Of a stretch of DNA of 64,000 bases, positions 1-8,257 are shown piece by piece (position 1 is the stretch's first letter; the number at the start of each line of letters is the position of its first letter). The notes below the pieces were generated by a model. It was not told where the DNA came from. It saw nothing but the letters and a program-made list of their open reading frames with translations, and ran no database searches. A program made the translations under genes and the position numbers. The DNA comes from Tenericutes bacterium HGW-Tenericutes-2 (GTDB taxonomy: Bacteria > Bacillota_I > Bacilli_A > Acholeplasmatales > Acholeplasmataceae). The DNA is taken from NCBI GenBank assembly GCA_002839095.1, contig PGXL01000002.1:153913-217912 (forward strand), written 5' to 3'.

Positions 1-130
1 CCATACCTGTGCGAACAGCAATATGCTCCTCAGTTATACCGGCATAGGATACTGGCATGTGAAAACCAGCATATTCTATCATCTTTGCGTTTAACGCTAG
101 GTGGCGATCATGTAAAGCTGTTAGTTTCAT
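1..130 (-). CDS. gcvT: Aminomethyltransferase, glycine cleavage T protein (5' part only)
   Basis: Only the first ~43 codons lie in the window; the gene runs off the left edge. The reverse-strand translation starts MKLTALHDRHLALNAKM and continues with FHMPVSYAGITEEHIAVR, which fits the GcvT N-terminus (family pattern: H..LGAKM, GG..MPV.Y, EH.AVR). In the family this protein transfers the aminomethyl carbon of glycine to tetrahydrofolate within the glycine cleavage system. A GGGAGAG ribosome site stands about 6 nt before the ATG. The identity rests on a short N-terminal stretch but the motif match is specific. Confidence 0.85.
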   Translation of the reverse strand, partial: MKLTALHDRHLALNAKMIEYAGFHMPVSYAGITEEHIAVRTGM

Positions 131-162
131 TTGTACTCTCCCTAAAAGCGTTTTCTATTTTC

Positions 163-190
163 ATTATACAACATATTTTTAGAAATCAAA
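163..190 (-). promoter_or_regulatory. Putative promoter of gcvT
   Basis: On the reverse strand a TATAAT -10 (complement of 163-168) is preceded by TTTGAT (complement of 185-190) at 16 nt spacing, about 30 nt before the gcvT start codon. Confidence 0.5.
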
Positions 191-231
191 TCGATAATGT
201 TTGAAGAAGTATATATTATATATAAAAACAA

Positions 232-256
232 AAAAATGGCGTTTCCGCCATTTCAT
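232..256 (-). terminator. Rho-independent terminator after the membrane protein gene
   Basis: A perfect 8-bp stem, AAATGGCG (234-241) with CGCCATTT (246-253), and a 4-nt loop. Read on the reverse strand it is followed by a run of T. It lies about 20 nt past the stop codon of the gene at 275-1138. Confidence 0.8.
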
Positions 257-274
257 TTTAAGAGTTTTTTAATT

Positions 275-1138
275 CTACATATTGAGCAATAAAATCATTA
301 TAGAAAAACTTGCGATGAGTGAAAAGAAGTTAGCAACCAATCCATAAAGCATCGCACGGTTCTTCGATTTTTCGGTCAAGTAGCGTCTATAAATAAGGAT
401 TTCTATAGTAAAGATTAATAGTTCTCCAATCGCTAAAACAGCAATTTCACCTATAACCGGAGAGTAGTAGTATTTCATAATAAACACAAAGCCTGTTAAA
501 GAGACTTGAGTAAATAAATTCACATAGGTAACAAACAAATAACTCTTTTTCTTTGCATAGCCAAAGATGATTAAAACAAGAAGCTCGATTAAAATTGTAC
601 CTAGAATTCTAAGAATAAGTTCAATAGTCATCGTTTGAACTGGAAAATTTTCTACAATGGTACCAGCATTGGACACGGTAATTGCTAAATTCACACCAGT
701 TAAATCAAATGTAACCTTACTGTTAAAAAGAGAAGTTGTAATTGGCTTGGATGTAACATAGGTATTATCCTCAAAGATTAAAATAATTTTGAAGGTTGAT
801 GGAGGATTATAGGAGTGTCTATAATTATTTTCAGAAACTTTTGTAGGAAAAATAGACCAAGGACGAACAAAATAAGATGATACATAACCATTCTCAGTAA
901 ATGTATATAAAAGTTCAGGAAAGATTTCTCCCTCTTCGTTTTCATTTGGATATTCTTCTTCTAATATTTCAATTGAACCTAGTGTTCCCTTTTCTAATAT
1001 CTCCAAGAAGTAGGGTTGATCGATACCTATAACCTCGATATCTAATGTTCTTTTTGGACCTAAATCAGCATTTGCTGTTAAAAAAGGAAATAGACATACG
1101 GTGCTTAAAATAAGCAAAAATATAATGAGTTTTTTCAT
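275..1138 (-). CDS. Secreted-domain membrane protein of unknown function
   Basis: 287 residues starting MKKLIIFLL. The start at 1138 is chosen because GAGG lies 7-8 nt before it and a signal peptide follows at once; an in-frame ATG 12 codons upstream lacks a ribosome site. Visible layout: a signal peptide (about 1-25, ending TANA), an exported domain of about 150 residues rich in beta-prone sequence, then four hydrophobic segments from about residue 175 to the C-terminus with short basic loops such as YAKKKSYL and YRRYLTEKSKN. I do not recognise the family and assign no function. It is followed by its own terminator and diverges from the hydrolase gene at 1240. Confidence 0.7.
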   Translation of the reverse strand: MKKLIIFLLILSTVCLFPFLTANADLGPKRTLDIEVIGIDQPYFLEILEKGTLGSIEILEEEYPNENEEGEIFPELLYTFTENGYVSSYFVRPWSIFPTKVSENNYRHSYNPPSTFKIILIFEDNTYVTSKPITTSLFNSKVTFDLTGVNLAITVSNAGTIVENFPVQTMTIELILRILGTILIELLVLIIFGYAKKKSYLFVTYVNLFTQVSLTGFVFIMKYYYSPVIGEIAVLAIGELLIFTIEILIYRRYLTEKSKNRAMLYGLVANFFSLIASFSIMILLLNM

Positions 1139-1239
1139 GATAGAAACCTCGTTATCTATGATTAGATTTATCATATCATGAAATTATCATTTCTTGAAGA
1201 GTTTTTTGGATGTATAATAAAATAAAGGAGGGATTAACG

Positions 1240-2031
1240 ATGCTTGTTAATGATATTTTATTACATGTTAAAAGAAATGATGTTGAAAACTCGAAAGGAA
1301 GCATAATCATCACACACGGGATTGCTGAGCATTCAGGTAGATATGATGAGATTACTAAAAAGCTAAATGATGCATCTTTGAATGTCGTTCGTTATGATAT
1401 TAGAGGTCACGGGCAAAGCCAAGGGAAACGTGGGGCTCTAAAGAGTTATCATCAGATGATTGATGATTTACATGTTTTAGTACTAGATGAAAAGAAAAGA
1501 GAACCCAAAAAAATATTTTTACTAGGACATAGCATGGGAGCATTAATAGTCAATATGTATGCAGTTAAATATAAGGATGTCGATGGAATTATATCAAGCG
1601 CTGCACCATCATATTTTATTAAGGATGTTCTACCCTTTAGATTTATTGGGTATAAATGGTTAGGAATGATGACGAAAAAAACCAATTTTGCTGATGATCA
1701 ACTATCAAGAATTAAAGAAGTTGAAACAGCCTATATCCAAGACCCTTTAAACTTAAAGAGATTTCATTTTTCACTTGCGGGAAACATGTTTGTTGGTGGA
1801 GTCAGATATTTGAATAAACGAATCGCTCAATATCAAACACCAGTTTTAATCGTTCACGGTGAAGCGGACAAAATAGTTCCTGTTGAATTTAGCAGAAGAT
1901 TATTCAATTTACTTCCTTTAGAAGATAAAAAAATAATAACTTATCCATTTGCTTATCACGAAATATTTAATGATTTGGATCGTGAAAAAACATTTGCTGA
2001 TGTCTTAGAATGGTTAAAGGAAAGAACTTAA
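1240..2031 (+). CDS. Alpha/beta hydrolase, lysophospholipase / monoacylglycerol lipase type
   Basis: 263 residues. The nucleophile elbow GHSMG, the acid in HGEADKIVP and the histidine in YHEIFND give the Ser-Asp-His triad. The opening SKGSIIITHGIAEHSGRYDE is typical of the Hydrolase_4 (serine aminopeptidase S33) monoglyceride lipase/PldB group. Family members hydrolyse lysophospholipids or monoacylglycerols. No signal peptide is seen, so it is probably cytosolic. The ATG at 1240 is preferred to one at 1210 because AAAGGAGGG stands about 7 nt before it; a TATAAT box is at 1213-1218. The next gene follows after 15 nt, so the two are probably cotranscribed. Exact substrate is unknown. Confidence 0.85.
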   Translation: MLVNDILLHVKRNDVENSKGSIIITHGIAEHSGRYDEITKKLNDASLNVVRYDIRGHGQSQGKRGALKSYHQMIDDLHVLVLDEKKREPKKIFLLGHSMGALIVNMYAVKYKDVDGIISSAAPSYFIKDVLPFRFIGYKWLGMMTKKTNFADDQLSRIKEVETAYIQDPLNLKRFHFSLAGNMFVGGVRYLNKRIAQYQTPVLIVHGEADKIVPVEFSRRLFNLLPLEDKKIITYPFAYHEIFNDLDREKTFADVLEWLKERT

Positions 2032-2046
2032 AACAAGGAGATTATG

Positions 2047-2898
2047 ATGAAAATTGCATGGATTGGAACAGGGGTCATGGGTGTACCCATGGTAAAGCAC
2101 TTAAGTGCCGCAGGATATACTATTACTGCATACAATAGAACATATGAAAAAGCAAAGGCATTAGAGCCACATATTAAGGCAGTAGAAACCATTAAAGAGT
2201 GTGTTAAGGATGCAGATGTTGTCTTTTCAATTGTTGGATATCCTAGTGATGTCGAAGAAACATATAAAGAAGTGATGAAGCATGTGAAGAAGGGTGCGAT
2301 ATTAGTCGATATGACAACATCTTCACCAACACTCGCAATTAAGCTTTATCAAGATGCTTGGAAATTAGGTTTAAGAATGCTAGATGCACCAGTCACTGGT
2401 GGTGATATTGGTGCAATCAATGCTACACTTTCCATTATGGTTGGTGGCGATAAAGAAATATTTGAAAGTGTCCTACCGCTCTTTAAAGTGATGGGAAAAA
2501 CCATTACCTATATGGGTAAAGCAGGATCTGGTATGCATGCAAAGCTAGCAAATCAAACAGTTATTGCAGGAAATATTATTGGTATTACTGAAGCTTTGGT
2601 TTATGCCAAGGTTAAGGGTCTTGATTTAGAAGCAATGCTGGGAGTCATCACTGGTGGCTCAGCAAACTCATGGCAGGCACAATACAATGGAGCTAAAATG
2701 ATTAATAAGGATTATACTCCAGGATTTTATGTCAAACATTATTTAAAGGATTTAAAGCTTGTTATTGAAGAAAAGAAGGACTTAAAGCTAGCTGGTGTTG
2801 AATATGCTTGCAAAGCATATCAAATCTTATCCGATCATGGCTTTCAAGAAAGTGGTACGCAAAGTATCATTGAGTATTATTTAAGAAATATGATGTAA
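2047..2898 (+). CDS. NAD(P)-dependent beta-hydroxyacid dehydrogenase family protein
   Basis: 283 residues. The N-terminal Rossmann motif is IAWIGTGVMGVPMVKHL. The family substrate signature DAPVTGGDIGA lies near residue 117, and the catalytic lysine is in GMHAKLANQ. These mark the 3-hydroxyisobutyrate / tartronate semialdehyde reductase group (GarR/MmsB-like), which oxidises small beta-hydroxyacids with NAD(P). AAGGAG at 2035-2040 fits the ATG at 2047 (6 nt) better than the one at 2044 (3 nt). It lies between the hydrolase and a small HMA protein, which gives no hint of the substrate. Annotation beyond the family would be a guess. Confidence 0.85.
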   Translation: MKIAWIGTGVMGVPMVKHLSAAGYTITAYNRTYEKAKALEPHIKAVETIKECVKDADVVFSIVGYPSDVEETYKEVMKHVKKGAILVDMTTSSPTLAIKLYQDAWKLGLRMLDAPVTGGDIGAINATLSIMVGGDKEIFESVLPLFKVMGKTITYMGKAGSGMHAKLANQTVIAGNIIGITEALVYAKVKGLDLEAMLGVITGGSANSWQAQYNGAKMINKDYTPGFYVKHYLKDLKLVIEEKKDLKLAGVEYACKAYQILSDHGFQESGTQSIIEYYLRNMM

Positions 2899-2916
2899 TC
2901 AAGAAGGAGGTCATTT

Positions 2917-3162
2917 ATGCCTATTGTTTACTTGAGTTTTATAGGGGAACATTGTGACGGGTGTTTGACATCCATTGAAAATGCACTATATACACTTGGA
3001 GTAGAGCAATTCACCTATGATTTTACACATGCACATGCGAAAATAATGTTCAATAGAGAGCAAGTCGAGCTTGATCAAATTATGAATGCTATATCTCATT
3101 TAGGCTTTGAGCCAAATATTGTAGATTTAATTGAATATAATGAGGATATAAACGCAGAATAA
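2917..3162 (+). CDS. Small heavy-metal-associated (HMA) domain protein
   Basis: 81 residues with a ferredoxin-like HMA pattern: beta strand PIVYLSFIGE, then HCDGCLTSIENAL giving the C-x-x-C metal site (CDGC), then a C-terminal GFEPNIVDL like the closing strand of CopZ-type chaperones. Family members carry Cu(I), Zn(II) or similar ions between proteins. The usual Met before the motif is replaced (GEHC instead of GMxC), so the bound metal is uncertain. A good site, AAGAAGGAGG, lies before the ATG. No metal ATPase or metal regulator is nearby, so the partner is not evident. A terminator follows. Confidence 0.7.
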   Translation: MPIVYLSFIGEHCDGCLTSIENALYTLGVEQFTYDFTHAHAKIMFNREQVELDQIMNAISHLGFEPNIVDLIEYNEDINAE

Positions 3163-3209
3163 CAAAAAAAGAATGGGAGTCTAAAAGATTTCCATTCTAT
3201 TCTTTTTAG
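3163..3209. terminator. Bidirectional terminator between convergent genes
   Basis: An A-run, then AAAGAATGG near 3168 pairing imperfectly with CCATTCT..TTCTTTTT near 3191-3208. It lies between the HMA gene and the VOC gene and can end transcripts from both sides. Confidence 0.65.
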
Positions 3210-3601
3210 CCTTGTTTTTTCATTGCGAAAACTTCAAAATGATGACCATCCAGATCTCTAAATGACCGGTAATACATATATTCATCATCCGATGCTTTCC
3301 CTATCTCAGATCCACCAAGTTTCTTAACTTTTTCAAGAATTTCATCAACTTTTTCTGGTGTCTTTAGGTCTAAGCTGAAGATAGATTCTGTATGTTTAAA
3401 GGAATCAACAACAGTGTTTTTTGAAAAAAGCATATATTTTTCTAAACCTAGCATCATTGCGTAAGCTCGTTCATTAATGGATAGGCAATATCCTGTATCA
3501 TCTGAGTATTCTTCTTTAATTTCAAATCCTAGCTTTTCAAAAAAGCTTCTAGATCTTTTTACATCTTGAACACATAAATTAACAAATACATCCGCCTTCA
3601 A
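3206..3601 (-). CDS. VOC-fold (glyoxalase/bleomycin resistance-like) protein
   Basis: 131 residues: MKADVFVNLCVQDVKRSRSFF opens the fold, and the C-terminal half has YYRSFRDLDGHHFEVFAM, the typical D-x-DGH-x-E/F-E/VF end of VOC proteins such as the YdeN/EhpR-like group. Family members use a metal site for isomerase, dioxygenase or resistance functions; many are uncharacterised. The start is TTG at 3601, supported by AGGTGG 6 nt upstream; no other in-frame start with a ribosome site is present. An ATG a few bases upstream is out of frame and stops after eight codons. Confidence 0.8.
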   Translation of the reverse strand: MKADVFVNLCVQDVKRSRSFFEKLGFEIKEEYSDDTGYCLSINERAYAMMLGLEKYMLFSKNTVVDSFKHTESIFSLDLKTPEKVDEILEKVKKLGGSEIGKASDDEYMYYRSFRDLDGHHFEVFAMKKQG

Positions 3602-3697
3602 ACATAACCACCTCTTTTAATTTAAAAAGTATCATTAAATGATGGTTTTGACTATCAATTTGCATTTATAGTAAACTTTTGGAGGATTTGAAATAAA

Positions 3698-3735
3698 AAA
3701 AGACGATATCCCATAAGGATTCGTCTTAAAATTTT
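3698..3735 (-). terminator. Terminator after gpmI
   Basis: AAGACGA and TCGTCTT form a 7-bp stem around CATAAGG-type loop sequence, flanked on the left by an A-run that reads as a T-run on the reverse strand. It directly follows the gpmI stop. Confidence 0.75.
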
Positions 3736-5258
3736 TATTTAACGATTAAGCTTTGACCAGTCATTTCCTTTGGTTGTTTGATACCTAAAAGGTCTAGTAA
3801 TGTAGGTGCAACATCACATAATGATCCAGTACCTAGCTTAACATCCTTTTTAGTAATTACTACTGGAACTAAATTGGTTGTATGTGCTGTGTGAGGATTT
3901 CCTAAATCGTCTCTCATCTTTTCAGCGTTACCATGGTCAGCTAATACAATAGCTACTCCTCCAATAGAAAGGATTGCTTCAACAACTTCCTTTGTACATT
4001 GGTCAACAGTTTCAACAGCTTTAGTCGTCGCTTCAATCGAACCTGTGTGTCCAACCATATCAGGATTAGCAAAGTTTAAAATCATGGTGTCATATTCCTT
4101 AGATAAAATCGCTTCAACTGCCTTATCCTTAACCTCAAAGGCACTCATTTCAGGCTGTAAATCATAGGTAGGAACCTTTGGTGATTGAACTAGAATTCTA
4201 GTGCTTCCCTTTAATTCTTTATCTGAACCACCATCAAAGAAGAAGGTGACATGTGGATATTTTTCTGTTTCTGCAATTCTTAACTGCTTTAATCCTGCAT
4301 TCGCAATCACTTCACCATAAAGGTTATCAAGTGTTTGAAGCTCATAGGCTAAAGGACCTTTAACCGATTCATTATAATGCATCATAGAGACTAAGAAAAT
4401 ATCCTTTGGTGCATTCTTTGGATCGAATTTTGCTTTACCAGGAGTTTCATATAAATTGGTAGCATCTGGATTTGTAAAAGCAGTTGCGATACGTATTGCA
4501 CGATCAGGTCTAAAGTTTGCAAAAAGAATTGCATCCTTATCGCCAATTAAACCATTTTTATCAACTAAAAATGGAATGATAAATTCATCAGTAACGCCTT
4601 CATCATACGATTTTTGCATACCCTCAAGCGCATTGGAATAAGTCTTTCCAGTACCTAAGACCATATTATCAAAGGCCTTTTGAATTCTATCCCAGTTATT
4701 ATCACGGTCCATCGCATAATATCTACCTGATACTGTAGCAACCTTCATGCCGTGATCCATTAAATCCTTTAAAAAGCCTAAGCCAGATGTTTGTGCAGTA
4801 TCTCTACCATCCATGAATGCGTGTAAATAAGGTGTAACACCATTAGATACTGCTAAATCATGAAGTGCTTTAATATGCGTTGGATAGGAGTGTACTCCTC
4901 CATCAGATACTAAGCCAAAGATATGTAATTTACTCTTGTTTTTCTTTGTGTAATTGATCGCTTCTAAAAATGCTGGATTCTTAAAGAAAGACCCATCCTT
5001 AATTGCGACATTGATTCTTGTTAATGACTGATAAACAATTCTACCAGCTCCTAAATTTAAATGACCAACCTCAGAATTACCCATTTGTCCATCAGGTAAG
5101 CCTACATATTCACCACTTGCCTGTAAAACATTGTTTGGATAGTCCTTAAATAGTGAATCTAAAAAAGGTTTTTTAGCTAGTGATACTGAATTGGATGGGC
5201 TATCTGGAGCAAGTCCATATCCATCCATAATAATTAATGCTGCAAATTTCTTATTCAT
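3735..5258 (-). CDS. gpmI: 2,3-bisphosphoglycerate-independent phosphoglycerate mutase
   Basis: 507 residues, the usual length for the cofactor-independent enzyme. It interconverts 3- and 2-phosphoglycerate in glycolysis using two Mn ions and a phosphoserine. Visible signatures: AALIIMDGYGLAPD at the N-terminus (metal Asp), GQMGNSEVGHLNLGAGR carrying the nucleophile serine (NSEVGH), HAFMDGRDT, and the C-terminal metal sites NFANPDMVGHTG and LADHGNAEKM. Start at 5258 with AAGGAG about 10 nt upstream. The next glycolytic step, enolase, is 1.6 kb away on the other strand, whereas in Bacillus the two genes are adjacent on one strand. Confidence 0.97.
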   Translation of the reverse strand: MNKKFAALIIMDGYGLAPDSPSNSVSLAKKPFLDSLFKDYPNNVLQASGEYVGLPDGQMGNSEVGHLNLGAGRIVYQSLTRINVAIKDGSFFKNPAFLEAINYTKKNKSKLHIFGLVSDGGVHSYPTHIKALHDLAVSNGVTPYLHAFMDGRDTAQTSGLGFLKDLMDHGMKVATVSGRYYAMDRDNNWDRIQKAFDNMVLGTGKTYSNALEGMQKSYDEGVTDEFIIPFLVDKNGLIGDKDAILFANFRPDRAIRIATAFTNPDATNLYETPGKAKFDPKNAPKDIFLVSMMHYNESVKGPLAYELQTLDNLYGEVIANAGLKQLRIAETEKYPHVTFFFDGGSDKELKGSTRILVQSPKVPTYDLQPEMSAFEVKDKAVEAILSKEYDTMILNFANPDMVGHTGSIEATTKAVETVDQCTKEVVEAILSIGGVAIVLADHGNAEKMRDDLGNPHTAHTTNLVPVVITKKDVKLGTGSLCDVAPTLLDLLGIKQPKEMTGQSLIVK

Positions 5259-5359
5259 TGTTTGTTATACTCCTTATCGTTTTGTCCAACTATATTATAC
5301 TTTAAAAATATCAAACACATGAATACTGACTCAAAAAAAACGTTTTCAATAGTGGCATA

Positions 5360-5387
5360 TTGTAAATTACAAAAATTATGATAGAAT
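5360..5387 (+). promoter_or_regulatory. Putative promoter of the FMN riboswitch-ribU transcript
   Basis: TTGTAA (5360-5365) and TAGAAT (5382-5387) with 16 nt between them. The expected start of transcription, about 5394, is just ahead of the riboswitch aptamer. Confidence 0.45.
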
Positions 5388-5400
5388 TATGCTGTAAATG

Positions 5401-5560
5401 AATACTTCGGGGCAACGTGAAATTCGTGACCGGCGGTATAGTCCGCGAGCCAATAGGCAGACCTTGTGTAATTCAAGGACCGACAGTAAAGTCTGGATGG
5501 AAGAAGGATGAGTCTTTTTGACGTTCTTTTGTCGCCGAAGTAATTTGGCGATTTTTTTGT
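5401..5560 (+). promoter_or_regulatory. FMN riboswitch (RFN element) with terminator platform, upstream of ribU
   Basis: The aptamer spans about 5403-5510 and shows the conserved blocks of the RFN element: CTTCGGGGC, GACCGGCGGTA, AGTCCGCGAGCC, GACCGACAGT, AAAGTCTGGATG and GAAGAAGGA. An intrinsic terminator follows: CGCCGAA (5533-5539) with TTTGGCG (5544-5550), then seven T. The aptamer 5' strand TACTTCGG (5403-5410) is perfectly complementary to CCGAAGTA (5535-5542), inside the terminator. A classic switch is therefore visible: without FMN this pairing would block the terminator, while FMN binding holds P1 and lets it form. Expected effect is lower ribU expression at high FMN. Confidence 0.95.
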
Positions 5561-5580
5561 AACTTAGGAGGTTAACCAAA

Positions 5581-6270
5581 ATGTCAAATTACTTGTACTT
5601 AAAAAAAATGCTTTACATTGTTTCACTTTCAGCTGTCTCTATTGTGATAGGACTAGTTGAAATTCCAAACCCATTTTCCTTTTTTGGTCCATGGGCTGCA
5701 TTTGTAAGACTTGATTTTAGTGATGTAGTTGTTCTAGTAGCTTTAGTAGTAATGGGACCGAAGGAAACAATTTCTGTTATTTTACTCAGAAGCTTAATTA
5801 GACCACTTATTTTACCTAAAATGGGATTTGCAATGGATTATGTTGGTGAGTTTTTAGCGATTACTGCTTCATTATCTATTTTATTCGCTTACATGAGCGC
5901 ACGCAAATTTTTGAAGAGAAAAGAAGAACCTTTACTTTATGTTCTTCCTGTTCAAGAAGAAAAGCTTACTAAAAAGGACTGGGCAGTTTATCTAGGCTTT
6001 GGAATTGTCTTTTTATCAGTTGGGATGTTAGCTGCAAATTATTTCTTTGCTACTCCATTATATTTAAGTATGTTTGGTGCGACACAAAGTCAAACAAGCC
6101 TACACTTTACAGTATTCTCTTATGTTAAAGACAGTGCACCACCATTTACCTTGTTTTCATTTTTTATAGCAGCTTTAATTAGCTACACACCATTTAATAT
6201 TATGAAAAGTATTTTAATCATATCGATTTTCCTAGCACTAAAGCCAAGACTTAAATATTTAGAATTATAA
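5581..6270 (+). CDS. ribU: Riboflavin ECF transporter S component
   Basis: 229 residues, mostly hydrophobic with five to six membrane segments. It binds riboflavin in the membrane and works with the shared ECF energising module (EcfT and two ATPases), not encoded here. The identity comes from the FMN riboswitch directly upstream plus family features: an N-terminal segment with AAFVRLDFSDVVVLVALVVMGP, which resembles the LDFSDIP..L motif of RibU, and a hydrophilic loop around residues 105-135. TTAGGAGG is 8 nt before the ATG. The presence of an importer and no rib biosynthesis genes nearby suggests vitamin scavenging, though the rest of the genome is unseen. Confidence 0.92.
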   Translation: MSNYLYLKKMLYIVSLSAVSIVIGLVEIPNPFSFFGPWAAFVRLDFSDVVVLVALVVMGPKETISVILLRSLIRPLILPKMGFAMDYVGEFLAITASLSILFAYMSARKFLKRKEEPLLYVLPVQEEKLTKKDWAVYLGFGIVFLSVGMLAANYFFATPLYLSMFGATQSQTSLHFTVFSYVKDSAPPFTLFSFFIAALISYTPFNIMKSILIISIFLALKPRLKYLEL

Positions 6271-6274
6271 ATCG

Positions 6275-6283
6275 TGTTATAAT
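6275..6283 (+). promoter_or_regulatory. Extended -10 promoter of the small membrane protein gene
   Basis: TGTTATAAT (TGn plus TATAAT at 6278-6283) only 18 nt before the ATG at 6301. The ribosome site TGAGG falls at the predicted transcript start, so the 5' leader would be about 10 nt. Confidence 0.5.
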
Positions 6284-6300
6284 AATCCTGAGGTAAATAA

Positions 6301-6768
6301 ATGAAATTTATAGATCAAATGAAATTACCTATACATAAGGATGACTTAATGCCCGTCATCAGACAGGGCATTTTTATGTCATTTACCGGAGGGTTATTAA
6401 TCGGTGCACTTCATGCATTCTTTTCCTTTCAATTTGGGTTCTCACTCACTTGGTTATTCTTACTTATACTTGCACATATAACTGCAAGTAGAATTCGAAG
6501 ATCATATAATGAATATCATTTGATTTATTCTATTTTGAGCGTATTTTTCTTTTTCCTAGCATATTATTTAATGTCAATCACCTTAAGTCTAGGCATGCTT
6601 TTCCTATACGATGCGCTAGTAACAAACTTTATCCTTCAAGTCATCAAACCATTTCAATATTTTTATTTTATGAACCCATTTTCTAGTCAATTTTTTAGTA
6701 TTGATAATATGCTAATGCTCTTGTTCTTTTTTATTGGGACATATTATGCATTTAGATATAGTAAGTAA
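6301..6768 (+). CDS. Small integral membrane protein of unknown function
   Basis: 155 residues with a short polar N-terminus (MKFIDQMKLPIHKDD) and four to five hydrophobic segments. A basic loop (SRIRRSYNEYH, about 61-71) separates the second and third. I recognise no family motif. A TGAGG site lies 8 nt before the ATG. It sits between ribU and eno in the same direction but appears to have its own promoter. The end of the gene is followed at once by the enolase promoter. It is probably a real gene given its spacing and composition; the function is unknown. Confidence 0.6.
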   Translation: MKFIDQMKLPIHKDDLMPVIRQGIFMSFTGGLLIGALHAFFSFQFGFSLTWLFLLILAHITASRIRRSYNEYHLIYSILSVFFFFLAYYLMSITLSLGMLFLYDALVTNFILQVIKPFQYFYFMNPFSSQFFSIDNMLMLLFFFIGTYYAFRYSK

Positions 6769-6788
6769 ACGTTTTTATTGCCAATAAT

Positions 6789-6817
6789 CTTTTAAACAAA
6801 GAATTATTTGGTATAAT
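6789..6817 (+). promoter_or_regulatory. Promoter of eno
   Basis: TATAAT at 6812-6817 preceded by TGG, an extended -10; the -35 area (near 6789) is only T-rich. It lies about 50 nt before the enolase start. Confidence 0.6.
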
Positions 6818-6854
6818 GAATAGTAGTAAACAAACAGGCAAAAAAACTAAATAA

Positions 6855-8162
<1,308 letters not shown>

Positions 8163-8177
8163 TTTATTTATAACTTT

Positions 8178-8215
8178 AAAAAGGTGTCAGACAACAATGT
8201 CTACACCTTTTTTTG
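8178..8215 (+). terminator. Terminator after eno
   Basis: GGTGT and AGACA (with one bulged C) pair with TGTCT and ACACC around an ACAA loop, followed by a run of seven T. Confidence 0.9.
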
Positions 8216-8225
8216 TTGAAATGAG

Positions 8226-8234
8226 TGTTATAAT
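8226..8234 (+). promoter_or_regulatory. Extended -10 promoter of the glycerophosphodiesterase gene
   Basis: TGTTATAAT with TATAAT at 8229-8234, 24 nt before the ATG at 8258; no clear -35. Confidence 0.5.
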
Positions 8235-8257
8235 AGAGTTGAATACTTGAGGTTTCT

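Noticed and set aside
144..155. AAAAGCGTTTTC, similar to a catabolite-response (cre) palindrome, in the gcvT leader
   Set aside because: Only a partial match to the cre consensus and AT-rich sequence gives such hits by chance; not listed as a site.
5332..5349. AAAACGTTTTC-like sequence between gpmI and ribU
   Set aside because: Lacks the GAAACGTTTC core of the locus operators and has poor symmetry beyond the centre.
5376..5579. Reverse-strand open frame of 67 codons
   Set aside because: It lies exactly across the FMN riboswitch and terminator; the conserved RNA explains the sequence.
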